Of a stretch of 64,000 nt of DNA, positions 32,471 through 42,184 are shown one piece after another. Location of the stretch: NCBI GenBank assembly GCA_036346255.1, contig CM070620.1:57522522-57586521 (forward strand), in the 5' to 3' direction. The DNA comes from Ampelocalamus luodianensis. Lineage: Eukaryota > Streptophyta > Magnoliopsida > Poales > Poaceae. The first letter of the stretch is position 1. Each line of letters begins with the position of its first letter. Position numbers and translations under genes: made by a program. The notes under the pieces were generated by a model. That model worked only from the letters and a program-made list of their open reading frames with translations. It ran no database searches and was not told the DNA's origin.

Positions 32471-33374
32471 ATGCTACTAATCTTTAGCATATGCGTCTTG
32501 GGAATATGAGTGAACTTGGTGTTGTAGAATTGAGCAAGAGAGGACATCTTGATGGACATAGTATCGACAAGCTGAAATTCTGTGAGCATTGAGTGTTTGG
32601 CAAACACAAGAGGGTGAGATTTAATACCTCAGTTCATACTACAGAAGGTATTTTGGATTATGTGCATTCTGATTTATGGGGCCATCTCGCAAGACATCTT
32701 TAGGAGGTGCTCGTTATATGTTAACAATTATTGATGATTATTATAGAAGAGTGTGGTCTTATTTTTTGAAGCATAAGTCAGAAGCATTTTTAGCTTTTAA
32801 AGAGTGGAAGACTATGATTGAAAGGCAAACTAAAAAGAAGGTAAACAAACTTCGCACTAGTAATGGGATGAAATTCTGTTCTAATGAATTTGAATCATAT
32901 TGCAAGACTGAAGGCATTGTTAGGCATTACACCGTTCCTGGTACTCCTCAACAAAACGGTGTAGCTTAGCGTATGAATAGGACCATCATTTCCAAGGCCC
33001 GTTGTATGTTGTCTAATGCAGGTTTGCATAGACGTTTTTGGGCTGAAGCCGCTTCCACTGCTTGCTATCTTATTAATCGGTCACCCAATATTGCAATTGA
33101 AAAGAAGACTCCAATTGAGGTATGGTCTGGTTCCCCAGCAAATTACTCAGAATTGAGAGTTTTTGGTTGTATTGCTTATGCTCATGTTGATAATGGAAAA
33201 TTAGAGCCTATAGCTATTAAGTGCATCTTTCTTGGTTATAAATCTGGTGTTAAAGGATATAAGTTGTGGAATCTTGAAACAAGGAAGGTTGTGATTAGCA
33301 GAAATGTTGTCTTTAATGAATCTGCTATGCTTCCTGATAAACTGCCTACTAACGTTTCTGTTGAGAGTAAGTAG
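32471..33374 (+). pseudogene. Element H integrase, catalytic residues lost
   Basis: The GAG-pre-integrase region (HMRLGNMSELG, FCEH then a stop where cysteine is usual, at about 32590) precedes the core. The core frame 32676-32969 has the first aspartate (IIDDYYRR). The second motif reads LRTSNG where the family has RTDNG, so the second aspartate is serine. The third motif reads NGVA-stop-RMN, with TAG at 32967 replacing the catalytic glutamate codon. The frame 32973-33374 continues with SKARCMLSNAGLHRRFWAEA and KCIFLGY. It cannot encode an active integrase. Confidence 0.88.
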
Positions 33375-34678
33375 AATTCAAGTGTTCAGGTGGAGCACTC
33401 AGTTGGTTCAGGTAACACATCAGATAAAGAAAATATTATTGTTCATGATTCTCCTTTATTTGAGAAGCCACCACAACGCTCCATTGCAGTTGACAGGCTT
33501 AGGTGGGAGATTAATCCACTCAAGAGGTTGATTGAAGAAGCTAATATTGTCGCTTATGCTTTGAGTGTGGCAGAAAAAATTGAAGGTAATACAGAACCTT
33601 CATCATACTCTGAGGCTATTAGCTCCACTGATTGTAATAAGTGGATAACTGTTATGCATGATGAGATGGAGTCACTTGAAAAGAATGGCACTTGGGAATT
33701 AGTAAAATTGCCAAAGGAGAAGAAGCCTATTCGTTGCAAGTGGATTTTCAAAAGAAAGAAAAGTATTTCTCCTACTGAACCAACAAGGTATAAAGCAAGA
33801 TTATTTGCTAAAGGTTATATTCAAATTCCAGGTATTGATTTCAATGATGTCTTTTCCCCAGTTGTGAAGCATAGTTCTATTCGCACTTTACTCAGTATTT
33901 GTTGCTATGCATGATTATGAACTCGAGCAATTAGATGTTAAAACTGTATTCTTACATGGGGAGTTAGAAGAAGACATTTATATGGACCAACCTGACGGTT
34001 TTGTTACTCCTAGAAAAGAACACCTTGTTTGTAGATTAAAGAAATCTCTTTATGGTTTGAAGCAGTCTCCTAGGCAATGGTATAAGAGATATGACTCCTT
34101 TATGCTCTCTCATAATGCAGTCTGATTATGATAGCTGTGTCTATTTAAAGACTATTAATGGTTCAGCTATTTATTTGCTACTCTATGTTGATGATATGTT
34201 GATTGCTGCAAAAGATAAGTCAGAAATAGCAAAACTAAAAGCACAATTGGGTAATGAATTTGAGATGAAGGACCTAGGTGCAGCAAAAAAAATTCTTGGC
34301 ATTGAGATTATTAGAGAGAGGCAATCTGGCAAGTTATACCTTAGTCAAAAAGGTTATATTGAGAAGGTTCTTTGTCGCTTTAATATGAATGATGCAAAAC
34401 CAGTGAGTACTCCATTAGCTTCGTATTTCAGATTATCTTCAGCTTTATGTCCTAAGTATGATTATGATATTGAGTACATATCTAGAGTTCCATATTCCAG
34501 TGCAGTTGGTTCTCTTATGTATGCCATGATTTGTTCTCATCCTGATTTATCTCATGCACTGAGTGTTGTTAGTAGATACATGACTAATCCTGGAAAAGAG
34601 CATTGGAAAGTAGTTCAGTGGATTTTTATATATTTGCATGGAACTTCTAATGCTTGTTTGCAGTTTGGGAATTCTTGA
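33375..34678 (+). pseudogene. Element H reverse transcriptase, two frameshifts
   Basis: The frame 33390-33914 holds EMESLEKNGTWELVKLP, RYKARLFAKGY and DFNDVFSPVVK. Frames 33907-34125 (LDVKTVFLHGELEEDIYM, SLYGLKQSPRQWYKR) and 34091-34678 (LLLYVDDMLIAA, FEMKDLGAAKKILGIEI) continue it. The catalytic YVDD is intact. Small indels at about 33907 and 34110 separate the frames. It is the best conserved part of H. Confidence 0.9.
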
Positions 34679-34956
34679 GATTGACTTGTTGGTTATGCTG
34701 ATTCTGATTATGTTGGTGATTTGGATAAGAGAAGGTCTCTCACAGGTTTTGTTTTCACCATTGGTGGTTGTGCTATTACTTGGAAAAGCAAGTTTGCAAG
34801 CTACTGTTGCCTTATCCACCACTGAAGCAGAATATATGGCTATTTTTGAACCTTGTAAAGAAGCTATTGGGTTGAGAGGTTTGTACACTGAGCTTTGTGG
34901 AGATAATTCTTGCACTACTATATTTTGTGATAGTCAGAGTGCTACCATGGTTATGA
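34679..34956 (+). pseudogene. Element H RNase H, C-terminus deleted
   Basis: After a stop at about 34676 the text continues with GYADSDYVGDLDKRRS-type residues in shifted frames, then LSTTEAEYMAIFEPCKEAI and FCDSQSATMVMI. The three acidic motifs (D, E, D) are visible. The last part, which normally carries the final histidine/aspartate motif and the purine tract, is missing: the sequence jumps at 34957 into the end of the LTR. Confidence 0.85.
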
Positions 34957-35004
34957 TAAAATTCGTGTCGCTTGTTCCTACTCATCCGTGCATTATTTCT
35001 AACA
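34957..35004 (+). repeat. Element H 3' LTR, last 48 bases only
   Basis: It matches 30529-30576, the end of the 5' LTR, and ends TTTCTAACA before the TSD. The other 238 bases of the LTR and the purine tract are deleted. A shared TAAAATT at the junction points to a microhomology deletion. Confidence 0.85.
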
Positions 35005-35009
35005 AATTG
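35005..35009 (+). repeat. Right TSD of element H
   Basis: AATTG, the partner of 30286-30290. Confidence 0.9.
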
Positions 35010-35598
35010 TGGCCAAAAAAATTTGTTGCATGCCGCATGCAAGATTAATAAAAAAACTAAGCTGACATCAGACCACCTGCTCACGCGCATTGAACCCTGC
35101 TAGTAGGGCTAGAAAAAAAGATTGAGGCTCACGAGCCAGCTCAGCTCGGACCAAGCTTGAGCTAGCTTGGCTCGAGCTCGTGACGTACACAAGCCAAGCC
35201 AAGCCTCACTTCCAGCTTGTCTCACTTTCGAGCCGAGCCCGAGCCACTCGCGAGCCGCTTGGTATGCTTGTTCTCATTTGTCTCTCAACCATCTTGGTCA
35301 TCTCCCTCACCGACTTTCCCCCCTCAACAACATCTTCTTCCTCTCTCCCTGTATATCACATCACCGAACCACTCGCCACCCACCGGCCACTATTGCTCGG
35401 AGCTGAGCACAGCCAGTAGCACCGACCCTCTTGTTAGACCTCAAATTTGTAACTTGAAACCCACTGTGTTAATTTGTGCTATTCCCTGGATCAGTAAATA
35501 ACACACATAGTTACATTGTTTGATACGACACCAAACAACATTATTACTGATTTAACCAAAAGTAAGTCAGGAGCAAGCAAAGCCAGAAGAGATCAAGG
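35010..35598. other. Unassigned low-copy stretch
   Basis: It does not match the other elements in the window. It contains a GC-rich inverted repeat (35125-35185) and a pyrimidine-rich stretch (35270-35400) open in several frames without recognisable domains. It may be intron or flank of the old phosphatase locus or an old unrecognised repeat. No gene can be supported. Confidence 0.5.
35125..35185. repeat. Imperfect inverted repeat rich in AGCTCG
   Basis: GCTCACGAGCC is mirrored by GGCTCGAGCTCGTGAC, and an inner stem CCAAGC/GCTTGG is visible. It can fold as a nested hairpin. Its identity is unknown. Confidence 0.5.
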
Positions 35599-35832
35599 TC
35601 CACGACAAGTTCCTAAAGGTCTACGACCAGCTCTAGAGGGTCTACGACCAGTTCTAGGAGGCCCACGACCAAGATCAAGTGGTTCACGACCACCATCAGG
35701 TAGCCTACGACTACATTCAGGTGGTCTACGACCACTACTAGTTGGTTCACGACCACCACCAGTTGGCCTACATCCACTACCAAGTGGTCTACGACCATGT
35801 TCAGGACGCCTGCAACCACATCCAGAAAGGTT
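35599..35832. repeat. 21-bp minisatellite, about 11 units
   Basis: Units of exactly 21 bases with core GGTCTACGACCA and a variable tail repeat about 11 times and diverge toward the right end. Because 21 is a multiple of three, several frames stay open: plus strand GLRPxxx repeats and, on the minus strand, a VVVDHLV-like heptad frame and a GRRPxxx frame. No start context or domain supports a real protein. It ends four bases before the J LTR. Confidence 0.88.
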
Positions 35833-35835
35833 ACG

Positions 35836-36041
35836 TGTAACATCCCAAAATTTCCAAAATGCAAAAAAATACAAGACTATCTGTTGTCGTTCAGCTGGTC
35901 TGCAATTTTTGTGAGTTATTTGATTTGCATTTATTTTGCCAGCACAAGTAATGAGAAATAAAAACCCTAAGAACATAAATCCTCAAGGCACGAACCCTAG
36001 AAATGAAAAACTCTAAATACCCGAAATTATAAAAGCAGTTA
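35836..36041 (+). mobile_element. Element J: family 1 LTR, first 206 bases
   Basis: It begins TGTAACATCCC as in B. The preceding TTACG (35831-35835) is the putative TSD. It is interrupted after 36041 by I and resumes at 56956; the AGTTA at its end is the TSD of I. Confidence 0.8.
36037..36041 (+). repeat. Left TSD of element I
   Basis: AGTTA, repeated at 56951-56955. Confidence 0.9.
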
Positions 36042-38357
36042 TGTAACACCCCAGCTCCGCATGAGCCTAGAATGCTACAAGACTTACACTAACTAGAACA
36101 ATCTATAAATTTTCGACAGAGCTTCCTTTGTAATAACAACAAAATCGTGGTAACAACAGATAACCATGGCATTTATTATCAATTCTATAATCCAAATCTT
36201 TCATGCAAATAAGATAACCATACGATTGTAAACAATTAACATCAGTCACATAACCAAGAGTAATCCAACCATCAACATCAAAAACATCCATATATAGTCA
36301 CCACACAGTTATTTATTCTTAAGTGACGCTAATTAGCAATTGCATAAATAGTGTGAGGTAGTGCGTGCTTTCCAAAGTCTACTCCCTCCCATGCATGACG
36401 TTCTTGCCTGATGTACCTATAACAAGACAAAGCAAGGGTGAGCCAAACGACTCAGCAAGTATCAACAAGGTTGCATAATCATAAAGACATGACAGCATAA
36501 ACAACTTTAATCAACTTCATTCATGGCATTTCAAATATTAGAAATTTAATGATAATGCTATGCACTCTTTGTTCTTTATCTCATTACGCATTTTACCGGT
36601 AATGCGGGGTATTCATCCGTCGATGAGTACCCTTGCCTGTGCCCTTTGGCACAGGGACCAAGAGCCTATACATCACATGTATAGGGACCTTTGCCCGTCA
36701 TCACAATGACGGGGACCTCTGTATCCATTGCCCACATTCCATGAATGTGGGGACCTCAAGCCTGTCATTACATGACAGGGACCTCAACAATATACTCTTG
36801 ATCACCACGTGACCAAGTCTCAATATGCTCAAACATGCATAAGTACTACCACATCATACTTTCAATAACATAAATCAATATGTATCAGAGTATGTAAACA
36901 ATAGCATCATGAAGGAACCTCAGGTAAAACTTGCAAACATCAACACAACTAGAATCATCTCCACAACACAATCACATGGCAATGATGAACAACACACCAT
37001 TCAATTATGACATGCAACCAATTCTACACATAAACCGAATACTTGCCTCAACCGCGAGAGCGGCGGACGTGAAGTGGGTGCTGCCTTTGGGATCTCGCTG
37101 CAACCTGGACAAGAAAATAACCCCAAACTAAGACCAGCATACTGGACCCAAAATCATACATTTCATTACAATCGAAATCGCTAACTTCTTATCACGTCTA
37201 GCTTTTTTTCTAATTTCTAGTGATCGGTCACTGCGGACAGCAGACTTCAAAAATTCATAACTTTCTTCTCAGGAGTCCAAATAGGATGATCTTGGACTTT
37301 CTGAAAAGATAATTAAGTTGCCTAAATAAACCTAGTTGGGGTGACCCTCTGATTCGGCCATCTTCTACCCCTACCAATCCCTTTAGTCAGAGCAGCTCAA
37401 CAGCATTAAGTTTCTGGACAGAAATAAAGAAAATAGCATAACTTTCTCTACGTTCATCCAAATTCAGTGATCTTTAGTTTTCCTGAAAGCTAAGAGAATT
37501 AGCTTCATTTTCGTTATGGTGAGACCCTCTGGAAACTCCTCTAACAGCAAGTTTAAATCAGGTTAAACCGACACTGTCAAAACTGATACCCACAGAAACA
37601 TCATAGCACTAAAAAAATCATAACTTTGGCTACCGAAGTCCGAATGACCTGATTCTTGTCGGCAATGAAAGATAACTACGATACCCACAACTTTCTAGGA
37701 GATGCCCAGACCCAAATCTGCTTCTAACCCAGACAAAACCGACAAACTTCGCTGCTGCAGAATACCGACGAACTGACATCCGAAAATAAGACAACTAGAA
37801 ATTGACCTAAAGCGACGAACCACGGGTTACCCTTGCCGAAACGAGGAGAGCGCACAGCGGGGATGAAGATCTCCACAATTCCGCTGCGGATCCCTTCTCC
37901 TCCCTCTTCTTCTCTTCTCTTCTTCCTCTCCTTCTTCCCCCTTCTCTTCTTTTCTCCTTTCCCTTCTTTCTTGGCCGGCTGCAAGGGGGATCCTTCTCCT
38001 CCTTGGCCAGCAACAATGGGGGTGATGTGGGGATGGGGAGGGGCGCAAGAGAGGGTGGAGGGAGGTGGAGAGGTGGGGAGGTGGGGAGGTGGGAGTGGCG
38101 GCCGAAAGGGGGAGAAGGGGGGGGGAATTCGGCTAGGGTTGGTGGGAGGGAGCCCCTTGGCGGCCACCCCAAATGGGCCTTGGCCCAGCCCAAGTTGCCG
38201 CAAAATGCGATTTTCTCCCCTAAAACTGCAGACTGACTCTCAACCAAAAAGTCCCTCCCGGCGTTCTGTTTGATCCTTCCCCGAATAATCGATCTCTCCC
38301 GAAACCAAAATTTAATCTTCCTCGATTCAAAACTTAACTCACTTTCGGGGTATTACA
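36042..38357 (-). repeat. Element I 3' LTR (2316 bp)
   Basis: On the minus strand it starts TGTAATACCCCG at 38357 and ends GGGTGTTACA at 36042. GC-rich block 37860-38200; hairpin array 36588-36817. It is very similar to 54630-56950. Confidence 0.93.
36588..36817 (-). other. Hairpin array in the I 3' LTR
   Basis: Same order and linkers as in G. One stem reads CCTGTCAT/ATGACAGG here but CCCGTCAT/ATGACGGG in G, a paired C-G to T-A change. CTATACAT/ATGTATAG, CCCACATTC/GAATGTGGG and CCTGTGCC/GGCACAGG are perfect. Confidence 0.85.
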
Positions 38358-38371
38358 TTCTACCCCTTAAC
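38358..38371 (-). other. Element I polypurine tract
   Basis: The minus strand reads GTTAAGGGGTAGAA before the LTR start. Confidence 0.85.
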
Positions 38372-38386
38372 AGATTCGACCCGAAT

Positions 38387-38710
38387 CTAAACGTCTCTGA
38401 GCACAAGAGAAACCGAGGGTGAACACTTAACAAACAATGGATACACACCTGAAGTGAATAATTCCGGATAAATCTCGCGCATGCGAGATTCCAATTCCCA
38501 TGTAGCTTCCCGCTCAGTCTGCTGTGACCAAAGTACCTTAACATACTTCAAGGTCTTGTTCCTTAGTGCCTTCTCTGACTTTTCCAATATTCTTACTGGC
38601 TTGGACTCGAAGGACAGATCTTGTTCAATGGTTAAAGGTTCCAATGAAATGTGATGTTCTGGATCTCGCAAGTACTTCCTCAACATGGATACATGAAACA
38701 CGTTGTGCAC
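38387..38710 (-). pseudogene. Element I chromodomain, open piece
   Basis: One open frame of 107 codons: HNVFHVSMLRKYLRDPEHH, then LTIEQDLSFESKPVRILEKS, then the chromodomain TLKYVKVLWSQQTEREATWE with the aromatic and acidic pattern typical of chromoviruses. It is the tail of Pol. The junction to the preceding frame (38723-39127) is shifted near 38715. Confidence 0.85.
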
Positions 38711-39960
38711 ACCCTCATGGACTCAGGAGGTCCAGCGGTATGCCAACTTCCCAATCCGGGCCAGGATCGCGAATGGGCCAATGTACCTCGGGCTAAGCTT
38801 CCCTTTGGTACCAAATCTTACCACTCCTTTTGTGGGTGACACCCTCAAGAGTACCTGGTCACCCACTTCAAATTCTAAGTCCCGTCTCCTTACATCTGCA
38901 TAGCTTTTCATGCGCTCTCGAGCCGCTAATAAGTTCGCCTCACCAAGGCCACTCGTTCCACCGTCTTTTGTACCCAATGGGCCTAGAAGCGCCTTCTCAC
39001 CCACGACTTCCAAAGCAAGGGGTGATCTACACTTACGTCCGTACAAAACCTCAAGCGGAGCGGCCTTTATGCTAGAGTGATAATCTGTTATTATAAGCAA
39101 ATTCGCCAAAGGCAATCGATCTTCCAACTACCCTTCCAAGATAGGACACGGGTTCTCAACATATCCTCCAAGGTCCGAATAGTGCGCTCTGTTTGTCCAT
39201 CTGTGCGAGGATGGCGGTACTCAAGCGGAGTTGTGTGCCCAAAGCATTCTGCAAACTCTCTCAAAACTTGGATACAAACTTAGCATCCCCGAGAAATGAT
39301 GGTTTTGGCACTCCATGCAATCTCACAATCTCACGCACATAGATAGGGCCAAATCACTAGTGAGTTCGTCGAACAGACAGAATAAAATGTGCGACTTGCT
39401 GAACCGGTCCACTATAACCCAATTTGCATCCTTACCTCGCGGAGCGAGGTAACGCAACAACAAAATCCATAGAGATATCATCCCATGGCCATTGGGGTAC
39501 CTCAAAGGTCTGTAATAATCCGGCAGTCGTTTATGTTCAGCCTTTACCACGACAAACACCACAAGAAGCTACATAATTGGCAATATCCACCTTCATTCTT
39601 TTCCACGAAATTGCGCTTCAAATCACGGTACATCTTCGTCTCTCTGGATGAACAAAGATATCTGAGTGCGATGTGCCTCCTTTAAAATGTCATCCTTAAC
39701 TCCCGCTCGTGGCACACATAATCGTCCCTTGAATCGCAATGCTCCAAACCCATCCAAACTGAAATTCCCTTCCTTTCCTGTGTCCAAACGCTTCGACCCT
39801 CTGCAAAAATGGGTCATTTTTTGCGCTTCTTGTACTCATTGCGAATGGTGACCCCAAAATCAGTGCGTCTCGGTATGAGCAGTCCACGCATAGCAATACG
39901 ATATCTCCATGCGGTCAAAATCCGCAATAAGACAATCCAAAGTAGCGGTGTCACCTTGCG
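38711..39960 (-). pseudogene. Element I integrase, frameshifted
   Basis: The frame 38723-39127 has NYHSSIKAAPLEVLYGRKC and GKLSPRYIGPFAILARIG (GPY/F). Upstream, 39323-39562 has the first catalytic aspartate region (WVIVDRFSKS), and 39623-39817 a piece of the zinc-domain leader (LRFKGRLCVPR). The D-35-E part around 39130-39320 is broken over frames. At least five indels are needed to join the pieces. Confidence 0.82.
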
Positions 39961-40260
39961 ACTAAGAGCATCACCACCACGTTAGCTTTGCGGGATGATC
40001 TCAATTGTGAGATCATAATCTTTGATCACTCTAACCATCTTATTTGTCTTAGATTCAAATCCTCGTGTAAAATGTACTTAAGACTCTTGTGATCGGTAAA
40101 GATATCACAAGATTCGCCATAAAGATAATGCCTCCAAAGCTTCAGCGAACACTCTGCGACCAATTCTAAATCATGAGTTGGATAATTCGCTCATGCTTCT
40201 TGTTGTCTAGACGCATAAGCCGAACCTTCCCGTCCGCATGAGCACATAACCCAAACCAAC
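39961..40260 (-). pseudogene. Element I RNase H, frameshifted
   Basis: Pieces on the minus strand correspond to YPTHDLEL, LKLWRHYLYGE and TDHKSLKYI of C. The first catalytic motif YSDAS is lost by a 1-base change: the open frame reads YSMHPELVW instead. Confidence 0.78.
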
Positions 40261-40898
40261 TCGGGATGCATCGAGTACATCGTGAATCGCTTCCTGTGCT
40301 CGAGAATAGTAAGAACCGGAGCAGTCACCAACTTTTCTTTCAAAGTCTCAAAACCGCGCTCACAATCATCGTCCCACAAAAACTTCACATCTTTCTGAGT
40401 GAGCCTGGACAACGGCTTTGCAATGATGGAAAAATCTTGCACAAAACGCCGGTAATAGCCTGCCATACCCAGAAAACTTCTCACTTCCTTGACATTGGTC
40501 GGTCTTGCCCATTCAACCACTGTGGAAATTTTCCCTGGATCGACTGATATACCTTTATCATTTATAATATGCCCGAGGAACCCCACTTCAGACATCCAGA
40601 ATTCACACTTTTTGAACTTGGCATAGAACCTATTTTCTCTTAGTGTTTCCAACACCAACCTCAGATGACGCTCATGCTCAACTTCAGTCTTTGAATAGAT
40701 CAAAATATCATCAATAAAAACTACGACAAAATCATCCAGATACTCATGCAGTATCCTGTTCATAGTTTCCATAAAAACAGCAGGGGCATTCGTTAGTCCA
40801 AATGACATAACTTTGAACTCAAAGTGCCCATACCTTGTAGAGAACGCCGTTTTCTCAATATCCTCCTCTCGATGGAATTTGGTTGTAACTTTGATCAA
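40191..40898 (-). CDS. Element I reverse transcriptase, open frame
   Basis: 235 codons on the minus strand. It has KTAFSTRYGHFEFKVMSFGL, TNAPAVFMETMN, the catalytic VVVFIDDILIYSK, EVGFLGHII and the connection EVRSFLGMAGYYRRFV. It runs into the RNase H start before frame loss. The fingers part lies upstream (40899-41160) in broken frames. The ATG is not a biological start, since the domain is part of a polyprotein. It is nearly the same protein as in C. Confidence 0.87.
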   Translation of the reverse strand: MIKVTTKFHREEDIEKTAFSTRYGHFEFKVMSFGLTNAPAVFMETMNRILHEYLDDFVVVFIDDILIYSKTEVEHERHLRLVLETLRENRFYAKFKKCEFWMSEVGFLGHIINDKGISVDPGKISTVVEWARPTNVKEVRSFLGMAGYYRRFVQDFSIIAKPLSRLTQKDVKFLWDDDCERGFETLKEKLVTAPVLTILEHRKRFTMYSMHPELVWVMCSCGREGSAYASRQQEA

Positions 40899-41740
40899 GA
40901 TCTATCTTTGAAAACACCTTTGCCCCTCTCAACCGATCAAATACGTCTTCAATGCGAGGCAAAGGATATTTATTCTTGATGGTCGGTGGTTAAGAGCACG
41001 ATAATCGATACACATGCGCCAACTACCATCCTTCTTCTTGGTAAACAATACCGAGCTCCCACGGAGACACACCGGGTCGAATAAGATCTTTCGCTTTTAG
41101 ATCATCCAACTGTTTCTTTAATTCCTCCCGGAATGGACGCGCAGACAGTGCGGGTCATAGAAACCGGTTGAGCACCCGTATCAAATCAATCCAAACTCCA
41201 CGGGACGAGGAGGGCATCCCCGCAACTCGCTGGAAAAACATCTAAGAACTCCCGAACCACGGAACTAATTCAAGCCAAAGAAGAACTTGGCTTTCCAATT
41301 AGAGACAAAGAAATCCACTCTTCGCAATTCGGCTCCGGAAGCAGACTAGCCAACATGCAAAGAGAGTAGGAAGGGCACCACCACCAAAAACTACCTCAAG
41401 ACCGGATGGTGCCGCAGAGTTTCTTGTCTTCCAAAAGCACGATATAATCGCTCAAAACTATGCAACCAGTCCATACCCAATATAACATCAAATGGCTCCA
41501 TTTTCAGACCATTAAATTAGCAATGAAATCTTCCCATCCAATGAGATCACACAACCGGACTAAGCTGTGGAGCTAGCAAGAATTCCACGGGAGAATTAAC
41601 TACAACCGACTAAGATAAAGATCGCATACTCAAATTGGCCCGACTAGCAAACTCTAATGATACAAAAGAGAAAGTAGCTCTGAATCAAAAGAACATAAGC
41701 CTCCATCGAGTCCACTAAGAGCGTACTGTCACCACATCGG
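40899..41740 (-). pseudogene. Element I protease and RT N-terminus, frameshifted
   Basis: On the minus strand FDVILGMDWL lies at about 41460-41490. The protease active site near 41665-41680 lost one G: the codons read TTT GAT TCA GAG instead of TTT GAT TCA GGA, so DSG is broken. Further on, RT motifs such as RMCIDYRAL are split near 41000-41030. SRPDVVT at about 41720-41740 marks the gag/protease boundary and equals the start of C at 12761. Confidence 0.8.
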
Positions 41741-41939
41741 GACGACTGCCGACTCTGCCGTCGGCATGGCATAGGAATCGCTGCTCACTGGCGGTGCGGT
41801 AGGAACTCCGACACCTCGAAAGGGGTGCGGCAATCGCAGCGGCAGTCTTTGAAGGCACTGGAGCAGAAACGGGCCAAGGCACTGGTGGCCAAAGTACTCG
41901 GCGGCATCCTCCGTGATCTTGAAAATAGGACCGAGGTGA

Positions 41940-42179
41940 CCCCAAGACCGAGTAGGTGTGGCGCTAACATCCGAACCGACCCTCGCGAAGACGCGCCGCT
42001 CCGTGCCGACGCGGATTCGTTCCCATTTGATATCTTGGCGGGATTCCGCCGACAAACCAATGCCTTGTGGCCCTCCCGACCACAGTGGCGACAAGATCTG
42101 ACCAAGAACACTGACGCCCGATGCTCATTGCCACACTTGAAACATTTCATACCTCGCCTCGAATCGGGCGCAACCTAGG
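41940..42179 (-). pseudogene. gag: Element I gag C-terminus with zinc knuckle
   Basis: The frame beginning at 42150 reads MKCFKCGNEH and then CRHCGREGHKALVC, a perfect CX2CX4HX4C knuckle (about 42052-42093). This is the nucleocapsid end of gag. Its N-terminal part is at 53534-54444, separated by the 11.3-kb insertion of L. Confidence 0.85.
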
Positions 42180-42184
42180 CCCAC
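42180..42184 (+). repeat. Left TSD of element L
   Basis: CCCAC, repeated at 53529-53533. Confidence 0.9.

Larger units (their letters stand above)
30291..35004 (+). mobile_element. Element H: Ty1/copia retrotransposon (Tork/Tnt1-like), decayed
   Basis: Bounded by the TSD AATTG. Order: 5' LTR (286 bp), primer site, leader, gag, protease, integrase, reverse transcriptase, RNase H, then only the last 48 bases of the 3' LTR. Protease-integrase-RT is the Ty1/copia order. Stops, frameshifts and lost catalytic residues show that it is dead. The lineage name is inferred from motif wording only. Confidence 0.9.

Noticed and set aside
35516..35914. 132-codon frame with GLRP repeats
   Set aside because: The openness follows from the 21-bp repeat period; other frames of the same repeat are equally open and the frame runs into the J LTR.
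36931..37131. Near-identical small frames at 36931-37131 and 55509-55712
   Set aside because: They are the same position in the two LTRs of I, so the similarity is LTR identity, not a conserved gene.
38003..38236. Open frames in the GC-rich block of the I LTRs (also 56303-56923 minus)
   Set aside because: Present only because of the G-rich tract; no domain, and not shared with the same block in G.
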